Of a DNA stretch of 64,000 nt, positions 37,299-47,000 are shown piece after piece. This DNA is from Planktothrix sp. FACHB-1365 (GTDB taxonomy: Bacteria > Cyanobacteriota > Cyanobacteriia > Cyanobacteriales > Microcoleaceae). The position numbers and the translations under genes were made by a program. The stretch spans positions 204,392 to 268,391 of the forward strand of contig NZ_JACJSC010000005.1 in the NCBI RefSeq assembly GCF_014697575.1, given 5' to 3'. Positions within the stretch are counted from its first letter, which is position 1; the number at the start of each line of letters is the position of its first letter. The notes beneath the pieces are model-generated. The model saw nothing but the letters and a program-made list of their open reading frames with translations. It was not told the DNA's origin and made no database searches.

Positions 37299-37553
37299 AT
37301 GCCTCTTGGCTGGGATACTTCTAATTTCCCAACCTCTACAATGGAACAATTTACAAAGCAAGTACATCCGCTCGATCCCAATAACAGACGGCATTGGGTA
37401 TTAGGAATCATCAAAGTTTTTTTTGGTTGGTTGTTGAGTGCTGTGGCTATAATGATGGGTGCCCCCTTTTGGTTTGAGCTACTAGGTAAATTTATCAATG
37501 TCCGTAATGCTGGTCAAGTACCTGAATCAACATCTAAGGATAAGCCTAGTTGA
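37299..37553 (+). CDS. Small membrane protein, possibly a C-terminal fragment
   Basis: An 84-residue protein with a hydrophobic stretch FFGWLLSAVAIMMGAPFWFE. The motif GAPFWFELLGKFINVRNAG resembles the C-terminal end of larger cyanobacterial membrane proteins. A truncated gene that kept only its last membrane segment is one explanation. A free-standing small protein is the other. ATG at 37299 is preferred to the TTG 15 bp earlier. Confidence 0.5.
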   Translation: MPLGWDTSNFPTSTMEQFTKQVHPLDPNNRRHWVLGIIKVFFGWLLSAVAIMMGAPFWFELLGKFINVRNAGQVPESTSKDKPS

Positions 37554-37619
37554 GCAGAGTTTGGTAAAAAGTGTTAGCGGGAGAAGAACATCCCAATTAT
37601 GCTACCGCCCTCAACAATA

Positions 37620-37768
37620 ATGAGATTCTTCGCTGCGCTTAAAATGACAATTATATATAGTGGGTACTTGTCATCCTGAATGGAGCAAAGCGGAATGAAG
37701 GATCTCTGATGATTTAGTGAGAACACAATGAGATTCTTCGCTGTGCTCAGAATGACAATTATATATAG
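37620..37768 (+). repeat. Two copies of a 41-bp dispersed repeat
   Basis: Units at 37620-37660 and 37728-37768 begin ATGAGATTCTTCGCTG and end AATTATATATAG, with 3 to 4 differences. The pair lies in a gene-free stretch before the HicB-like gene. This kind of repeat is common in filamentous cyanobacteria. Confidence 0.75.
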
Positions 37769-37807
37769 TAACTCCGCTCAAGAGGTCAAACAAATCTATA
37801 GGGAAAA

Positions 37808-37993
37808 TCAAATAGCATTTAAACTTTCAATATATAATTCAATCGCTTCTGTAATATTATCAATGGCTTCTTCAAAGGAATCTCCTTGAGAATGACAACC
37901 TTTGAGAATAGGGCAAAAAGCATGATAACCTCCATCGGGTTCTTTTTCCAGAATAACGGTATAATTGTAAACTTGTTTATTATTGTTATCCAT
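37808..37993 (-). CDS. HicB-like antitoxin-family protein
   Basis: A 61-residue protein with the HicB fold pattern: YTVILEKEPDGGYHAFCPIL and GCHSQGDSFEEAIDNITEAI. HicB proteins neutralise a HicA RNA interferase, but no hicA-like gene is adjacent. It may be an orphan or act with a distant partner. Confidence 0.8.
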   Translation of the reverse strand: MDNNNKQVYNYTVILEKEPDGGYHAFCPILKGCHSQGDSFEEAIDNITEAIELYIESLNAI

Positions 37994-38433
37994 AGGTTTT
38001 TAACGGATTAGTAATCTACCGACTTTTACCTCAATATTATTTCATAATAACTTACAGTTCCCTCCTGTAGATCCCAGGTTTCGGAATTGGATTTACCTTA
38101 AGGGAAGAAAAAACTCACGGCTTGAGCAATGACTCACAAACAGAAGTAACGAAAGTTTAAGTAATCGCAATTATTTTTAGTTTTGTTAGGGATTATTAAT
38201 AATTGACTCCAACCCCGACAATAAAAGACATAGAAGCGATCGCCCTTAATAAATTTTACAAAAATCCCCGATCCACTTCCTTAAAGTTTTCCTTAAGATA
38301 TACCATTAGAACTCTGTCTAATTGGAGAATAGAGCATAATTTAGGTCATTCCCTCCTTGAACAACGCATTCGTCACCCTGACAAACGGTTCATTCCTATC
38401 CCTCTCGTCATAGATAACGTTAAATTAATTGCA

Positions 38434-41400
38434 ATGAATACTCAAGCATTCCCCGAAAAACAAGGTCTCTACGATCCTCAATTTGAACACGACGCCTGTG
38501 GGGTCGGGTTCATCGTCCATCAGAAGGGGCAAAAATCCCATGATATTGTTGAAAATGCCTTAACCATATTACTCAACCTCGACCATCGCGGCGCCTGTGG
38601 GTGTGAAGTCAATACCGGAGATGGGGCGGGAATTTTAATGCAGGTTCCCCATAAATTCCTTAAAAAAGTCACCGCAGAACAGAATATTAATTTACCCGAA
38701 CCCGGACAATATGGGGTTGGGATGATTTATAGTTCCCCTGACCCCCAACAGCGCCAAAAAGGTCGGGAAATCTTTGAAAAAATTGTCACCGCAGAAGGTC
38801 AAACCGTTCTCGGTTGGCGGGATGTTCCTACGGATCATTCTAGTTTAGGGAATACCGCCCAGTCTAGTGAACCCTTTATGCAGCAGGTGTTCATTGGTCG
38901 TAATCCTAATATTAGCGATGATCTGGTATTTGAACGCAAACTCTATGTGATTCGTAAATTATCCCATACAGAAATCCGCGTTCCCGGTGCTGATCCCTAT
39001 TGGTATATTTCCAGTCTGTCCTGTCGGACAATGGTGTATAAAGGGATGTTGATGCCTGTGCAGGTGGGACAATATTACCCGGAACTCCATGATCCTGATA
39101 TGGAAAGTGCGTTGGCGTTGGTTCACTCTCGCTTCAGTACCAATACCTTCCCCAGTTGGGAACGCTCTCACCCCTATCGTTACATTGCCCATAACGGTGA
39201 AATTAATACCCTCCGAGGCAATATTAACTGGATGACCGCCCGCCAGTCGATGTTTGAGTCGGAATTGTTTGGGGAGGATCTCAAGAAAATTCAACCCGTG
39301 ATTAACGTTAATGGTAGCGATTCTACTATTTTTGATAATGCCTTAGAATTGTTAGTCTTAGCAGGGCGATCGCTTCCCCATGCGGTGATGATGATGATCC
39401 CCGAACCTTGGACAGCCCACGAGTCCATGAGTGAGGAGAAAAAAGCGTTTTATGAATACCATTCCTGCTTAATGGAACCTTGGGATGGCCCCGCTTCTAT
39501 TGCCTTTACCGATGGTACGATGATGGGGGCTGTTCTCGATCGCAACGGGTTACGACCTTCCCGCTATTATGTAACGAAAGATGATCTGGTGATCATGGCA
39601 TCGGAAGCCGGAGTGCTCCCCATCGAACCGGAACGAGTCGCCTATAAAGGTCGTTTACAACCGGGGCGGATGTTCCTGGTGGATATGGAACAGGGGCGGA
39701 TCATTGCGGATGAGGAAATTAAGTCTAAAATTGCTACAGAACAACCCTATCGGGAATGGTTGAATGAACATTTAGTCGCCCTGGAAAACCTCAAAGACCC
39801 CGTAGAGACGAGCCATGGCGCGTCTCTACAGGAGACTTTAGTGCAACAACAAACCGCCTTTGGCTATACCTTTGAAGATTTGCGGCTGTTGTTAACGCCA
39901 ATGGCGCGGGATGGCGTTGAGGCGGTGGGTTCCATGGGAACCGATACCCCGTTGGCGGTGTTATCTGACCGCCCGAAACTGCTTTATGAGTATTTTCAAC
40001 AACTGTTTGCTCAGGTCACAAACCCCCCTATTGACTCCATTCGGGAAGAAATTATCACCTCCGCCGATACTACTATCGGGGCGGAACGCAACTTGTTAAA
40101 ACCCGAACCGGAAAGCTGTCATCTGATCAAACTCAAAACCCCCATTCTCAGTAATGCCGAATTAGCAAAACTGAAAGCGGTTAACGAAGATGGATTTCAC
40201 GCAATTACCCTGCCGATTCTGTTTAACCCCAAAGATGGGGTAAATGGTTTAGAAGCAGCCATGAAGGGGATTTTTGAGCAGGCTGACAAAGCAATTGAAG
40301 CCGGGGTGAACCTCTTGATTTTGAGCGATCGCGGTGTTGATCCGAATAACGCCCCCATTCCCGCTTTATTAGCCGTATCCGGTTTACATCACCATCTAAT
40401 TCGTCACGGAACTCGCACCCGGGTGGGGATTATTTTAGAATCCGGTGAACCGCGAGAAGTCCATCATTTTGCCGTTTTAATCGGGTATGGTTGCTGTGCG
40501 ATTAATCCCTATATCGCTTTTGAAAGTATCCACGATATGATCTCTCAAGGATTATTAGTCGGGGTAGACTACAAAACCGCCTGTAAGAATTACGTTAAAG
40601 CAGCAACAAAAGGGGTAATTAAAGTTGCTTCAAAAATTGGAATTTCCACCCTACAAAGTTATCGGGGAGCTCAAATTTTTGAAGCCATTGGGTTAAATCA
40701 ATCGGTGATTGATCGATACTTTAGTTGGACGGCTTCTCGCATTCAAGGTGCTGATTTAGAAGTAATCGCAAAAGAAGCTATTTTACGCCATACCAATGCG
40801 TTTCCTGACCGTCCGGGTGATCAAACTCCGACCCTGGATGTGGGGGGAGAATATCAATGGCGTAAAGACGGAGAAGCCCATTTACTCAGTCCTGAAGCGA
40901 TTCATTCTCTACAAAAAGCCGTTAAGATTGGGGATTATGAATTGTTCAAAAAATATGCCCAGTTAGTGAATGAACAAAACCAGAAATATTTCACTTTGCG
41001 GGGTTTATTACAATTCAAAGATCGTCAACCTATTCCAATTGAAGAAGTTGAACCCATTGAAGCCATTATGAAACGGTTTAAAACTGGGGCGATGAGTTAT
41101 GGTTCAATTTCTAAAGAAGCTCATGAGACTTTAGCGATCGCCATGAACCGCATTGGCGGTAAGTCTAACACAGGAGAAGGCGGCGAAGACCCAGAACGTT
41201 ATACCTGGACAAACGAACAAGGGGACTCGAAAAATAGCGCCATTAAGCAAGTCGCCTCCGGTCGGTTTGGGGTCACGAGTTTGTACCTTTCCCAAGCTAA
41301 GGAAATTCAAATCAAAATGGCCCAGGGCGCTAAACCCGGAGAAGGAGGACAACTACCCGGACGGAAGGTTTATCCGTCTATTGCTAAAGTTCGTCACTCA

Positions 41401-43032
41401 ACGCCGGGGGTGGGTTTAATTTCTCCTCCTCCTCACCACGATATCTATTCCATTGAGGACTTAGCCGAATTAATCCACGACCTGAAAAACTCCAACCGGG
41501 CGGCGCGGGTAAGTGTGAAATTAGTCTCGGAAGTCGGAGTTGGAACCATTGCTGCGGGGGTTGCTAAAGCCCATGCCGATGTAGTATTAATCTCCGGTTT
41601 TGATGGGGGCACGGGTGCATCTCCCCAAACCTCCATTAAACACGCCGGACTGCCTTGGGAGTTGGGGTTAGCGGAAACCCATCAAACTCTGGTGTTGAAT
41701 AATTTGCGATCGCGCATTGCCGTCGAAACCGATGGTCAGATGAAGACCGGACGGGATGTTGTAATTGCGGCGTTGTTAGGGGCTGAAGAGTTTGGCTTTT
41801 CAACCGCACCGTTAGTCACCTTGGGTTGTATTATGATGCGGGTGTGCCACTTGAATACCTGTCCGGCTGGAATTGCCACCCAAAACCCCAAACTGCGGGA
41901 AAGCTTCACGGGGGAACCGGAACACACCGTTAACTTTATGAAGTTCATCGCCCAGGAAGTGCGGGAACTGATGGCGGAGTTAGGTTTCCGCACCATTAGT
42001 GAAATGGTGGGACGCACGGATGTATTAGAACCCAAAAAAGCCGTTGACCATTGGAAAGCCAAAGGCATTGACCTCTCAAAAATCCTGTATCAACCGGAAG
42101 TTGGGGAAGATATCGGTCGTTATTGTCAAATTCCCCAAGATCACGGGTTAGATAAATCTCTGGATATCACGGTGTTACTGGATTTGTGTAAACCTGCCAT
42201 TGAGAAAGGGCAGAAAGTGAGTGCTACCTTACCGATTAAAAATATTAACCGGGCGGTAGGAACCATTTTAGGCAATGAAATCACCAAAAACCATTGGCAC
42301 GGTTTACCAGAAGATACGGTGCATCTGCATTTCCAAGGCAGCGCAGGTCAAAGCTTTGGGGCGTTTGTTCCCAAGGGGGTAACGTTAGAATTGGAAGGAG
42401 ATGCTAACGACTATCTCGGTAAGGGGTTAAGCGGAGGCAAGATTATTATTTATCCCCCGGCTCAATCCACGTTTATCCCCGAAGAAAATATTATTATCGG
42501 GAATGTGGCTTTATATGGGGCGACGGGAGGAGAAGTCTATATCCGAGGGTTAGCGGGTGAACGTTTCGGCGTGCGTAACTCTGGCGTGAGTGCGGTTGTG
42601 GAAGGTGTGGGAGATCACGGTTGTGAATATATGACCGGAGGTAAGGTCGTTGTCCTTGGCCCCACTGGACGTAACTTTGCGGCAGGAATGAGTGGCGGAA
42701 TTGCCTATATCTTGGATGAAACGGGGGATTTTGCTACTCGTTGTAATACGTCAATGGCGGATTTAGAACAGTTGGAAGACCCGGAAGAAATTAATCAGGT
42801 TTACCAATTAATTGCTAAACACGCGGAGTATACCAAGAGTCAAAAAGCGTTGAAAATTTTAGCCCATTGGACGGAAATGATTCCGACGTTTGTTAAAGTG
42901 ATTCCACGAGATTATAAGCGGGTTTTAGAAGCATTAAAAGAAGCTGAACAATCCGGTTTAACTGGGGATGAAGCGTTAACGGCGGCGTTTGAAGCAAATT
43001 CCCGTGATGTGGCGCGGGTTGGCGGAAGTTAA
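38434..43032 (+). CDS. gltB: Glutamate synthase, large subunit
   Basis: This enzyme transfers the glutamine amide to 2-oxoglutarate, giving glutamate in nitrogen assimilation. The 1532-residue protein starts at ATG 38434 and has a short propeptide before the nucleophilic Cys in [15 protein letters not shown]. The amidotransferase domain is followed by the FMN-binding synthase domain with the 3Fe-4S motif [17 protein letters not shown] and a beta-helix C-terminal domain ([20 protein letters not shown]). Both the ferredoxin and NADPH types share this layout and I cannot fix which it is. No gltD-like gene is near. The frame is open 77 codons further upstream, but those codons lack family similarity. 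A dispersed palindrome lies in frame at 39801-39830. Confidence 0.95.
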   Translation: MNTQAFPEKQGLYDPQFEHDACGVGFIVHQKGQKSHDIVENALTILLNLDHRGACGCEVNTGDGAGILMQVPHKFLKKVTAEQNINLPEPGQYGVGMIYSSPDPQQRQKGREIFEKIVTAEGQTVLGWRDVPTDHSSLGNTAQSSEPFMQQVFIGRNPNISDDLVFERKLYVIRKLSHTEIRVPGADPYWYISSLSCRTMVYKGMLMPVQVGQYYPELHDPDMESALALVHSRFSTNTFPSWERSHPYRYIAHNGEINTLRGNINWMTARQSMFESELFGEDLKKIQPVINVNGSDSTIFDNALELLVLAGRSLPHAVMMMIPEPWTAHESMSEEKKAFYEYHSCLMEPWDGPASIAFTDGTMMGAVLDRNGLRPSRYYVTKDDLVIMASEAGVLPIEPERVAYKGRLQPGRMFLVDMEQGRIIADEEIKSKIATEQPYREWLNEHLVALENLKDPVETSHGASLQETLVQQQTAFGYTFEDLRLLLTPMARDGVEAVGSMGTDTPLAVLSDRPKLLYEYFQQLFAQVTNPPIDSIREEIITSADTTIGAERNLLKPEPESCHLIKLKTPILSNAELAKLKAVNEDGFHAITLPILFNPKDGVNGLEAAMKGIFEQADKAIEAGVNLLILSDRGVDPNNAPIPALLAVSGLHHHLIRHGTRTRVGIILESGEPREVHHFAVLIGYGCCAINPYIAFESIHDMISQGLLVGVDYKTACKNYVKAATKGVIKVASKIGISTLQSYRGAQIFEAIGLNQSVIDRYFSWTASRIQGADLEVIAKEAILRHTNAFPDRPGDQTPTLDVGGEYQWRKDGEAHLLSPEAIHSLQKAVKIGDYELFKKYAQLVNEQNQKYFTLRGLLQFKDRQPIPIEEVEPIEAIMKRFKTGAMSYGSISKEAHETLAIAMNRIGGKSNTGEGGEDPERYTWTNEQGDSKNSAIKQVASGRFGVTSLYLSQAKEIQIKMAQGAKPGEGGQLPGRKVYPSIAKVRHSTPGVGLISPPPHHDIYSIEDLAELIHDLKNSNRAARVSVKLVSEVGVGTIAAGVAKAHADVVLISGFDGGTGASPQTSIKHAGLPWELGLAETHQTLVLNNLRSRIAVETDGQMKTGRDVVIAALLGAEEFGFSTAPLVTLGCIMMRVCHLNTCPAGIATQNPKLRESFTGEPEHTVNFMKFIAQEVRELMAELGFRTISEMVGRTDVLEPKKAVDHWKAKGIDLSKILYQPEVGEDIGRYCQIPQDHGLDKSLDITVLLDLCKPAIEKGQKVSATLPIKNINRAVGTILGNEITKNHWHGLPEDTVHLHFQGSAGQSFGAFVPKGVTLELEGDANDYLGKGLSGGKIIIYPPAQSTFIPEENIIIGNVALYGATGGEVYIRGLAGERFGVRNSGVSAVVEGVGDHGCEYMTGGKVVVLGPTGRNFAAGMSGGIAYILDETGDFATRCNTSMADLEQLEDPEEINQVYQLIAKHAEYTKSQKALKILAHWTEMIPTFVKVIPRDYKRVLEALKEAEQSGLTGDEALTAAFEANSRDVARVGGS
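39801..39830 (+). repeat. In-frame palindromic repeat inside the glutamate synthase gene
   Basis: GTAGAGACG (39802-39810) and CGTCTCTAC (39821-39829) flank AGCCATGGCG, an almost perfect 28-bp dyad with one mismatch. It encodes roughly [11 protein letters not shown] between NLKDP and [10 protein letters not shown] and keeps the frame. Relatives are seen at 27826-27855 (worn) and 56378-56420. Confidence 0.85.
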
Positions 43033-43033
43033 T

Positions 43034-43286
43034 CTGGGGTCAGAAACCGGGTTTCTTAAGCTATCTTTCGGTTGAGAAACAAAGTTATGACAGAAACCCG
43101 GTTTCTCGGTACTCGGTGGGGGTCAGAAACCGGGTTTCTTAAGCTATCTTTCGGTTGAGAAACAAAGGTTATGGCAGAAACCCGGTTTCTCGGTACTGGT
43201 GGGGGTCAGAAACCGGGTTTTTTAAGATATCTCTCAGTTGAGAAACAAAGATTATTGCAGAAACCCGGTTTCTTGTTTCTCGGATT
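43034..43286. repeat. Array A: three tandem 83-bp units beside the RAYT gene
   Basis: Units start at 43041, 43124 and 43207, a period of 83 bp. Each holds AGAAACCGGGTTTCT near its start and its exact reverse complement AGAAACCCGGTTTCT about 37 bp later. Between them lies a CGGTTGAG region. Each motif is also a hairpin by itself. The array begins right after glutamate synthase and ends next to the 3' end of the RAYT gene. Confidence 0.9.
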
Positions 43287-43856
43287 TTATTCGGCAAAGG
43301 TTAAATGTTGGATTAATTTATGGCTTTTTGAATAATCTTCTAAAAAGTAACGGTAATCCTCTGCTGAGGAAAGTTGCGATCGCACTCCTTCTAATTTCGC
43401 TAAACTCCCCCGTCGCAAATCAATATAGTCTTGATAACTGGAAAATTCCCACTCTTCGGCTTTTTTAACAAGATTAGCACTGACTGGATTTAAGTGAATA
43501 TAGCGAGTTAGGTGTAATAAATATTCTTCTTGATCAACATGAATCGCCTGAAATCGTCCCTGAAAAAGTGAACCCACTCTATGATAACGTTTATTCATCG
43601 CTTTTGTATAAGACAGAGAAAACGACTGCATTAAATCTGAGAAGTTATCGGTTTGCAGGTAAACTAATAAATGATAATGATTAGGCATCAGACAATAAGC
43701 AATAATATCAACCCCATTAGTGATTAGATGGTTTCTTAATTGTCGCAAAAAATAAATATAGTTATCCCGTTCAAAAAAGATAAGTTGACGGTTATTGCCT
43801 CGGTTATAAACATGATAGTAATTACCCGCTTGAAAGATAACTTGACGACGTGGCAT
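43287..43856 (-). CDS. REP-associated tyrosine transposase (RAYT)
   Basis: A 189-residue Y1 (HUH-type) transposase: the HUH motif is PNHYHLL in IIAYCLMPNHYHLLVYLQ, and the nucleophilic Tyr is probably the one in SLSYTKAMNKRYHRVG. The opening MPRRQVIFQAGNYYHVYNRG and FQGRFQAIHVDQEEYLLHLT are typical of REP-associated transposases. RAYTs cut and copy short palindromic repeats. Here the gene is set between two arrays of GAAACC/GGTTTC palindromes, its probable substrate. The 3' end lies inside the last units of array A. Confidence 0.9.
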   Translation of the reverse strand: MPRRQVIFQAGNYYHVYNRGNNRQLIFFERDNYIYFLRQLRNHLITNGVDIIAYCLMPNHYHLLVYLQTDNFSDLMQSFSLSYTKAMNKRYHRVGSLFQGRFQAIHVDQEEYLLHLTRYIHLNPVSANLVKKAEEWEFSSYQDYIDLRRGSLAKLEGVRSQLSSAEDYRYFLEDYSKSHKLIQHLTFAE

Positions 43857-43867
43857 ATTAAAGGATG

Positions 43868-44525
43868 GGTTAAAATTTAGAAACAGGGTTTCTCAACACA
43901 GGGTTTCTCAACAAAAATTATAGTCTGTGGGGACTCAGAAACCAGGTTTCTTAAGCAATCTCTCGGTTAAGCAACAAAGGTTATGGCAGAAACCCGGTTT
44001 CTCGGTACTCTGGTGGGGACTCAGAAACCAGGTTTCTTAACCTATCTCTCGGTTGAGTCACAAAAGTTATTGCAGAAACCCGGTTTCTCGGTACTCTGGT
44101 GGGGACTCAGAAACCAGGTTTCTTAACCTATCTCTCGGTTGAGTCACAAAAGTTATTGCAGAAACCCGGTTTCTCGATACTCTGGTGGGGACTCAGAAAC
44201 CGGGTTTCTTAACCTATCTCTCGGTTGAGTCACAAAGGTTATGGCAGAAACCCGGTTTCTCGATACTCTTGTGGGGTTCAGAAACCGGGTTTCTTAACCT
44301 ATCTCTCGGTTGAGCAACAAAAGTTATGGCAGAAACCCGGTTTCTCGGTTCTCTTGTGGGGGCTCAGAAACCGGGTTTCTCAATCAATCTCTCGGTTGAG
44401 CAACAAAGTTATGACAGAAACCCGGTTTCTCGATACTCTTGTGGGGGCTCAGAAACCGGGTTTCTCAAGCTATCTCTCGGTTGGGTAACAAAGGTTATGG
44501 CAGAAACCCGGTTTCTCGATACCTA
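43868..44525. repeat. Array B: seven tandem 85-87 bp units beside the RAYT gene
   Basis: Units start at 43935, 44022, 44108, 44194, 44279, 44365 and 44450 with a period of 85-87 bp, led by a worn half-unit (43868-43920). Motif pairs are as in array A. Some units carry AGAAACCAGGTTTCT, a one-base variant. The array ends at the last base before the GUN4-domain gene's stop codon, so the gene's 3' end abuts it. Confidence 0.9.
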
Positions 44526-44526
44526 T

Positions 44527-46770
44527 CTACAAATCGGGACGCGAGAGAAGAGCTAAAAGGCCTGTTGTCCAAAATAGAGGGTGAGAAGATTCCCGTGTAA
44601 GCGAGGGGAGATGACCAACGGGAGCGTTGTATTTAAATTGGATATTCCAATGCCCCCAACCCAATTGATAACTCCGGCTTAAATGTTTATCTATCGCTAT
44701 TGTGTAGTAGTATAGATCCCACTCCACTCGATCGCAGAAAATTCTCCATATTTTCTCATCATATTCCCTGGTTCCCCCCAGACTTTGATAGATACGTTTT
44801 TGCACCGAAAAACCAAACCGACCATCACTGTATTTTACCCAAAGCTGATCAATAATGCGGAGGTCTTCACTGGGGAAATTGTTGATATCTTCGATGCTCA
44901 CATTATACTGGTCTTTCCCCATTACTTCTAGCATCATGCTAACTGTTTCCTCATCAGCTTCTCGCCACCTTGCCGCAGCGAGATAACCTTCTAATTGCTG
45001 ATATTTTGATTGGCGTAGGCGTTCCGTTTCTTCTTCCAGTTGTCGCTGACGTTTCACTTCTTCTTCTTGGCGTAGGCGTTCCGCTTCCAGTTGTCGCTGA
45101 TATTCTGTATTTTGTTGACCCTGTATCGCGTTCTGAATAGTCTCCTGATGGTGACTTTCCCCAACAGCCTCCAAACACCCACCCAACTTTTCTACATATT
45201 CCTTATCCCCCACTGTCAAAGCTGATGTAACAGCCTCTAATAACTCCAACAAACCCGGTTTTTGTTCTTCAATAGAAGAAACCCGATTTCTCAACATCAG
45301 CCAAACTTGTATCGAATACTCAATCTGTTTTCTTGCCCAAGATTGATCGGGTAAATGACTCAAACTCAGCGCTAAATCTAAATATAAATCGGGAATCAGA
45401 TGAGGGCGATCGCATCCCGCTAACTGATAAAGACTTTGATAACTAGAAACAATCTCACCCACCAACATTTGCTTCAAACTTTCACTCGGCACTTTTTCCA
45501 ATAAACTCGGCAACAGTTCAGGCAATTTCGGACGCACATCAGCATGGGAGAAATGATAGCGATCCGCCAGTAAACCCACTAAAATACAATGGCAAATTCC
45601 TAAAAACTGCGCCAGTTCTTGAATATACTTTTCTTCCTTAACGTTATATTTGTAATCCCGCTCTCTCGTGAAGCCAAACTCCCGATCTTCCTCCTCCTCT
45701 TCTAAAATTAATAAATTCAGTTCATCATCCCCACCCCGTCGCTGAATCTCCTCTAAACTTCTGCCTTTATCTAACAAAATCATCCGGTATTCTCGCCATT
45801 TTTCAGCATATTGACGGGCGATGGGATATAATACTTCTTTCCAAGGAATCGTTAGAACTTTTTCATAATGGGGGACGGTTTCTAACATATCCCAACCCGC
45901 TAAATAAATTCGCAGCAAATCCCCATCAATTTTAGATTCTAAAACGAGAGTTGGAATGGATTTGAGAACATGATGCAGAACATCCACTGCACTTTTGCCA
46001 TGAGAAGATTTACTTTCCCAATCTGCCCCTTGATATCTGATCGGTCTGTCCTGACTCGTAAGGGGATAATGTTTGCAAAATTCTTGCACTTCATCGGTTA
46101 AGCGAGATTCAATCCGACTAAAACCTTGGGCAGCATTAGGGAATTTTTCAAACTCTAATGCAGGGGGTGATATAATGACTAATAAAGGAATATTTCGATA
46201 ATTATCTTGATAGCTTTTATAAGCTTTTAAGATCACACTAGCGGGAGTTTTTAGGGGGAAAGTGTCTCGAATTTCTTTATCATCAGCAAGTTCTATGGCA
46301 TTTAACAATTGAACACGAGATAATATCAGTTGACTTTCCCGACGGTATTCTTCTAAACGTTGTTCATGTTGTAAGCGTCTTGCTAACTGTTCGGCTTCAA
46401 AATCTTGTCGTTTTTGCAATCGCGCATTTTCGCAAAACTGCCGATAGTCTTCAAGTTCTCGATTAAATTTTTGTCGCACTCCTTCTAAAGCCGCTTGAAA
46501 TTCTTGCCCCCTCGTTTGCATCGCAATTTGAGCATCAATTCTTACTGCTTCTAAAGACGCTTGAAATTCTTGTTGCCGTTCTTGTAAGTTCAATTGAGAA
46601 GCACTTCTGAAGATTTCTAGTTTTCCTTGAAATTCTTGGCGACTTTCTTCTAAATCAATTTGACTGTTAATTTGATCAATTACATTTTGTCTTTGCGTCC
46701 TCGCAATCATTGTTTGTACAAAAAAACCTTGACTTGCTGTTATCATTCCTTGTGCAAAATCCCAAACCAT
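44527..46770 (-). CDS. Coiled-coil protein with C-terminal GUN4 domain
   Basis: A 747-residue protein. The N-terminal 170 residues (QNVIDQINSQIDLEESRQEF and more) form a long coiled coil with repeated QEFQ units, possibly membrane-associated at the start (MVWDFAQGMITASQGFFVQT). The middle (about 190-580) is unfamiliar. After another coiled coil comes a GUN4-like domain (about 588-747): LEGYLAAARWREADEETVSM, then SEDLRIIDQLWVKYSDGRFG and QKRIYQSLGG. GUN4 domains bind porphyrins and occur fused to many signalling domains in cyanobacteria. This fusion is new to me. The role could be light/tetrapyrrole sensing. The gene is flanked by repeat array B. Confidence 0.75.
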   Translation of the reverse strand: MVWDFAQGMITASQGFFVQTMIARTQRQNVIDQINSQIDLEESRQEFQGKLEIFRSASQLNLQERQQEFQASLEAVRIDAQIAMQTRGQEFQAALEGVRQKFNRELEDYRQFCENARLQKRQDFEAEQLARRLQHEQRLEEYRRESQLILSRVQLLNAIELADDKEIRDTFPLKTPASVILKAYKSYQDNYRNIPLLVIISPPALEFEKFPNAAQGFSRIESRLTDEVQEFCKHYPLTSQDRPIRYQGADWESKSSHGKSAVDVLHHVLKSIPTLVLESKIDGDLLRIYLAGWDMLETVPHYEKVLTIPWKEVLYPIARQYAEKWREYRMILLDKGRSLEEIQRRGGDDELNLLILEEEEEDREFGFTRERDYKYNVKEEKYIQELAQFLGICHCILVGLLADRYHFSHADVRPKLPELLPSLLEKVPSESLKQMLVGEIVSSYQSLYQLAGCDRPHLIPDLYLDLALSLSHLPDQSWARKQIEYSIQVWLMLRNRVSSIEEQKPGLLELLEAVTSALTVGDKEYVEKLGGCLEAVGESHHQETIQNAIQGQQNTEYQRQLEAERLRQEEEVKRQRQLEEETERLRQSKYQQLEGYLAAARWREADEETVSMMLEVMGKDQYNVSIEDINNFPSEDLRIIDQLWVKYSDGRFGFSVQKRIYQSLGGTREYDEKIWRIFCDRVEWDLYYYTIAIDKHLSRSYQLGWGHWNIQFKYNAPVGHLPSLTRESSHPLFWTTGLLALLSRPDL

Positions 46771-46784
46771 TTTAATTCCTCCTG

Positions 46785-46990
46785 GGGTTTTCAGAAACCG
46801 GGTTTCTGGAAGAAACCCGGTTTCTAGGGTTTTTAGTTAACTTTTAGTTTGTCCTCGTTCCAATGCTCTGCATTGGAATGCTGTTTTGAGGCTCCGCCTC
46901 CTGTTAGAATAGGAGGCAGAGCCTCCGTGATCTGATTTCAAGGTAGAACCTTGAAACTAGAAACCAGAAAAGCGATCGCAGAAACTCGGT
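46785..46990. repeat. Palindromes between the GUN4 gene and the His-rich gene
   Basis: AGAAACCGGGTTTCT and its reverse complement recur near 46795-46826. CCAATGC/GCATTGG lies at 46859-46880. GAGGCTCCGCCTCCT and AGGAGGCAGAGCCTC form a hairpin at 46888-46925. A last AGAAACTCGGTTTCT is near 46981. No gene is seen in this gap. Confidence 0.8.
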
Positions 46991-47000
46991 TTCTATTATG

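Noticed and set aside
38203..38433. 77-codon N-terminal extension of glutamate synthase
   Set aside because: The extension has no similarity to known glutamate synthase ends. The normal start [15 protein letters not shown] lies after it.
37994..38433. NtcA box upstream of glutamate synthase
   Set aside because: I searched for GTA-N8-TAC and found no convincing match.
44225..44556. Plus-strand frames across array B (repeated AETRFLDTLVGAQKPGFS peptides)
   Set aside because: These frames follow the 85-87 bp repeat period and appear in several phases. They are a by-product of the repeats with no gene-like features.
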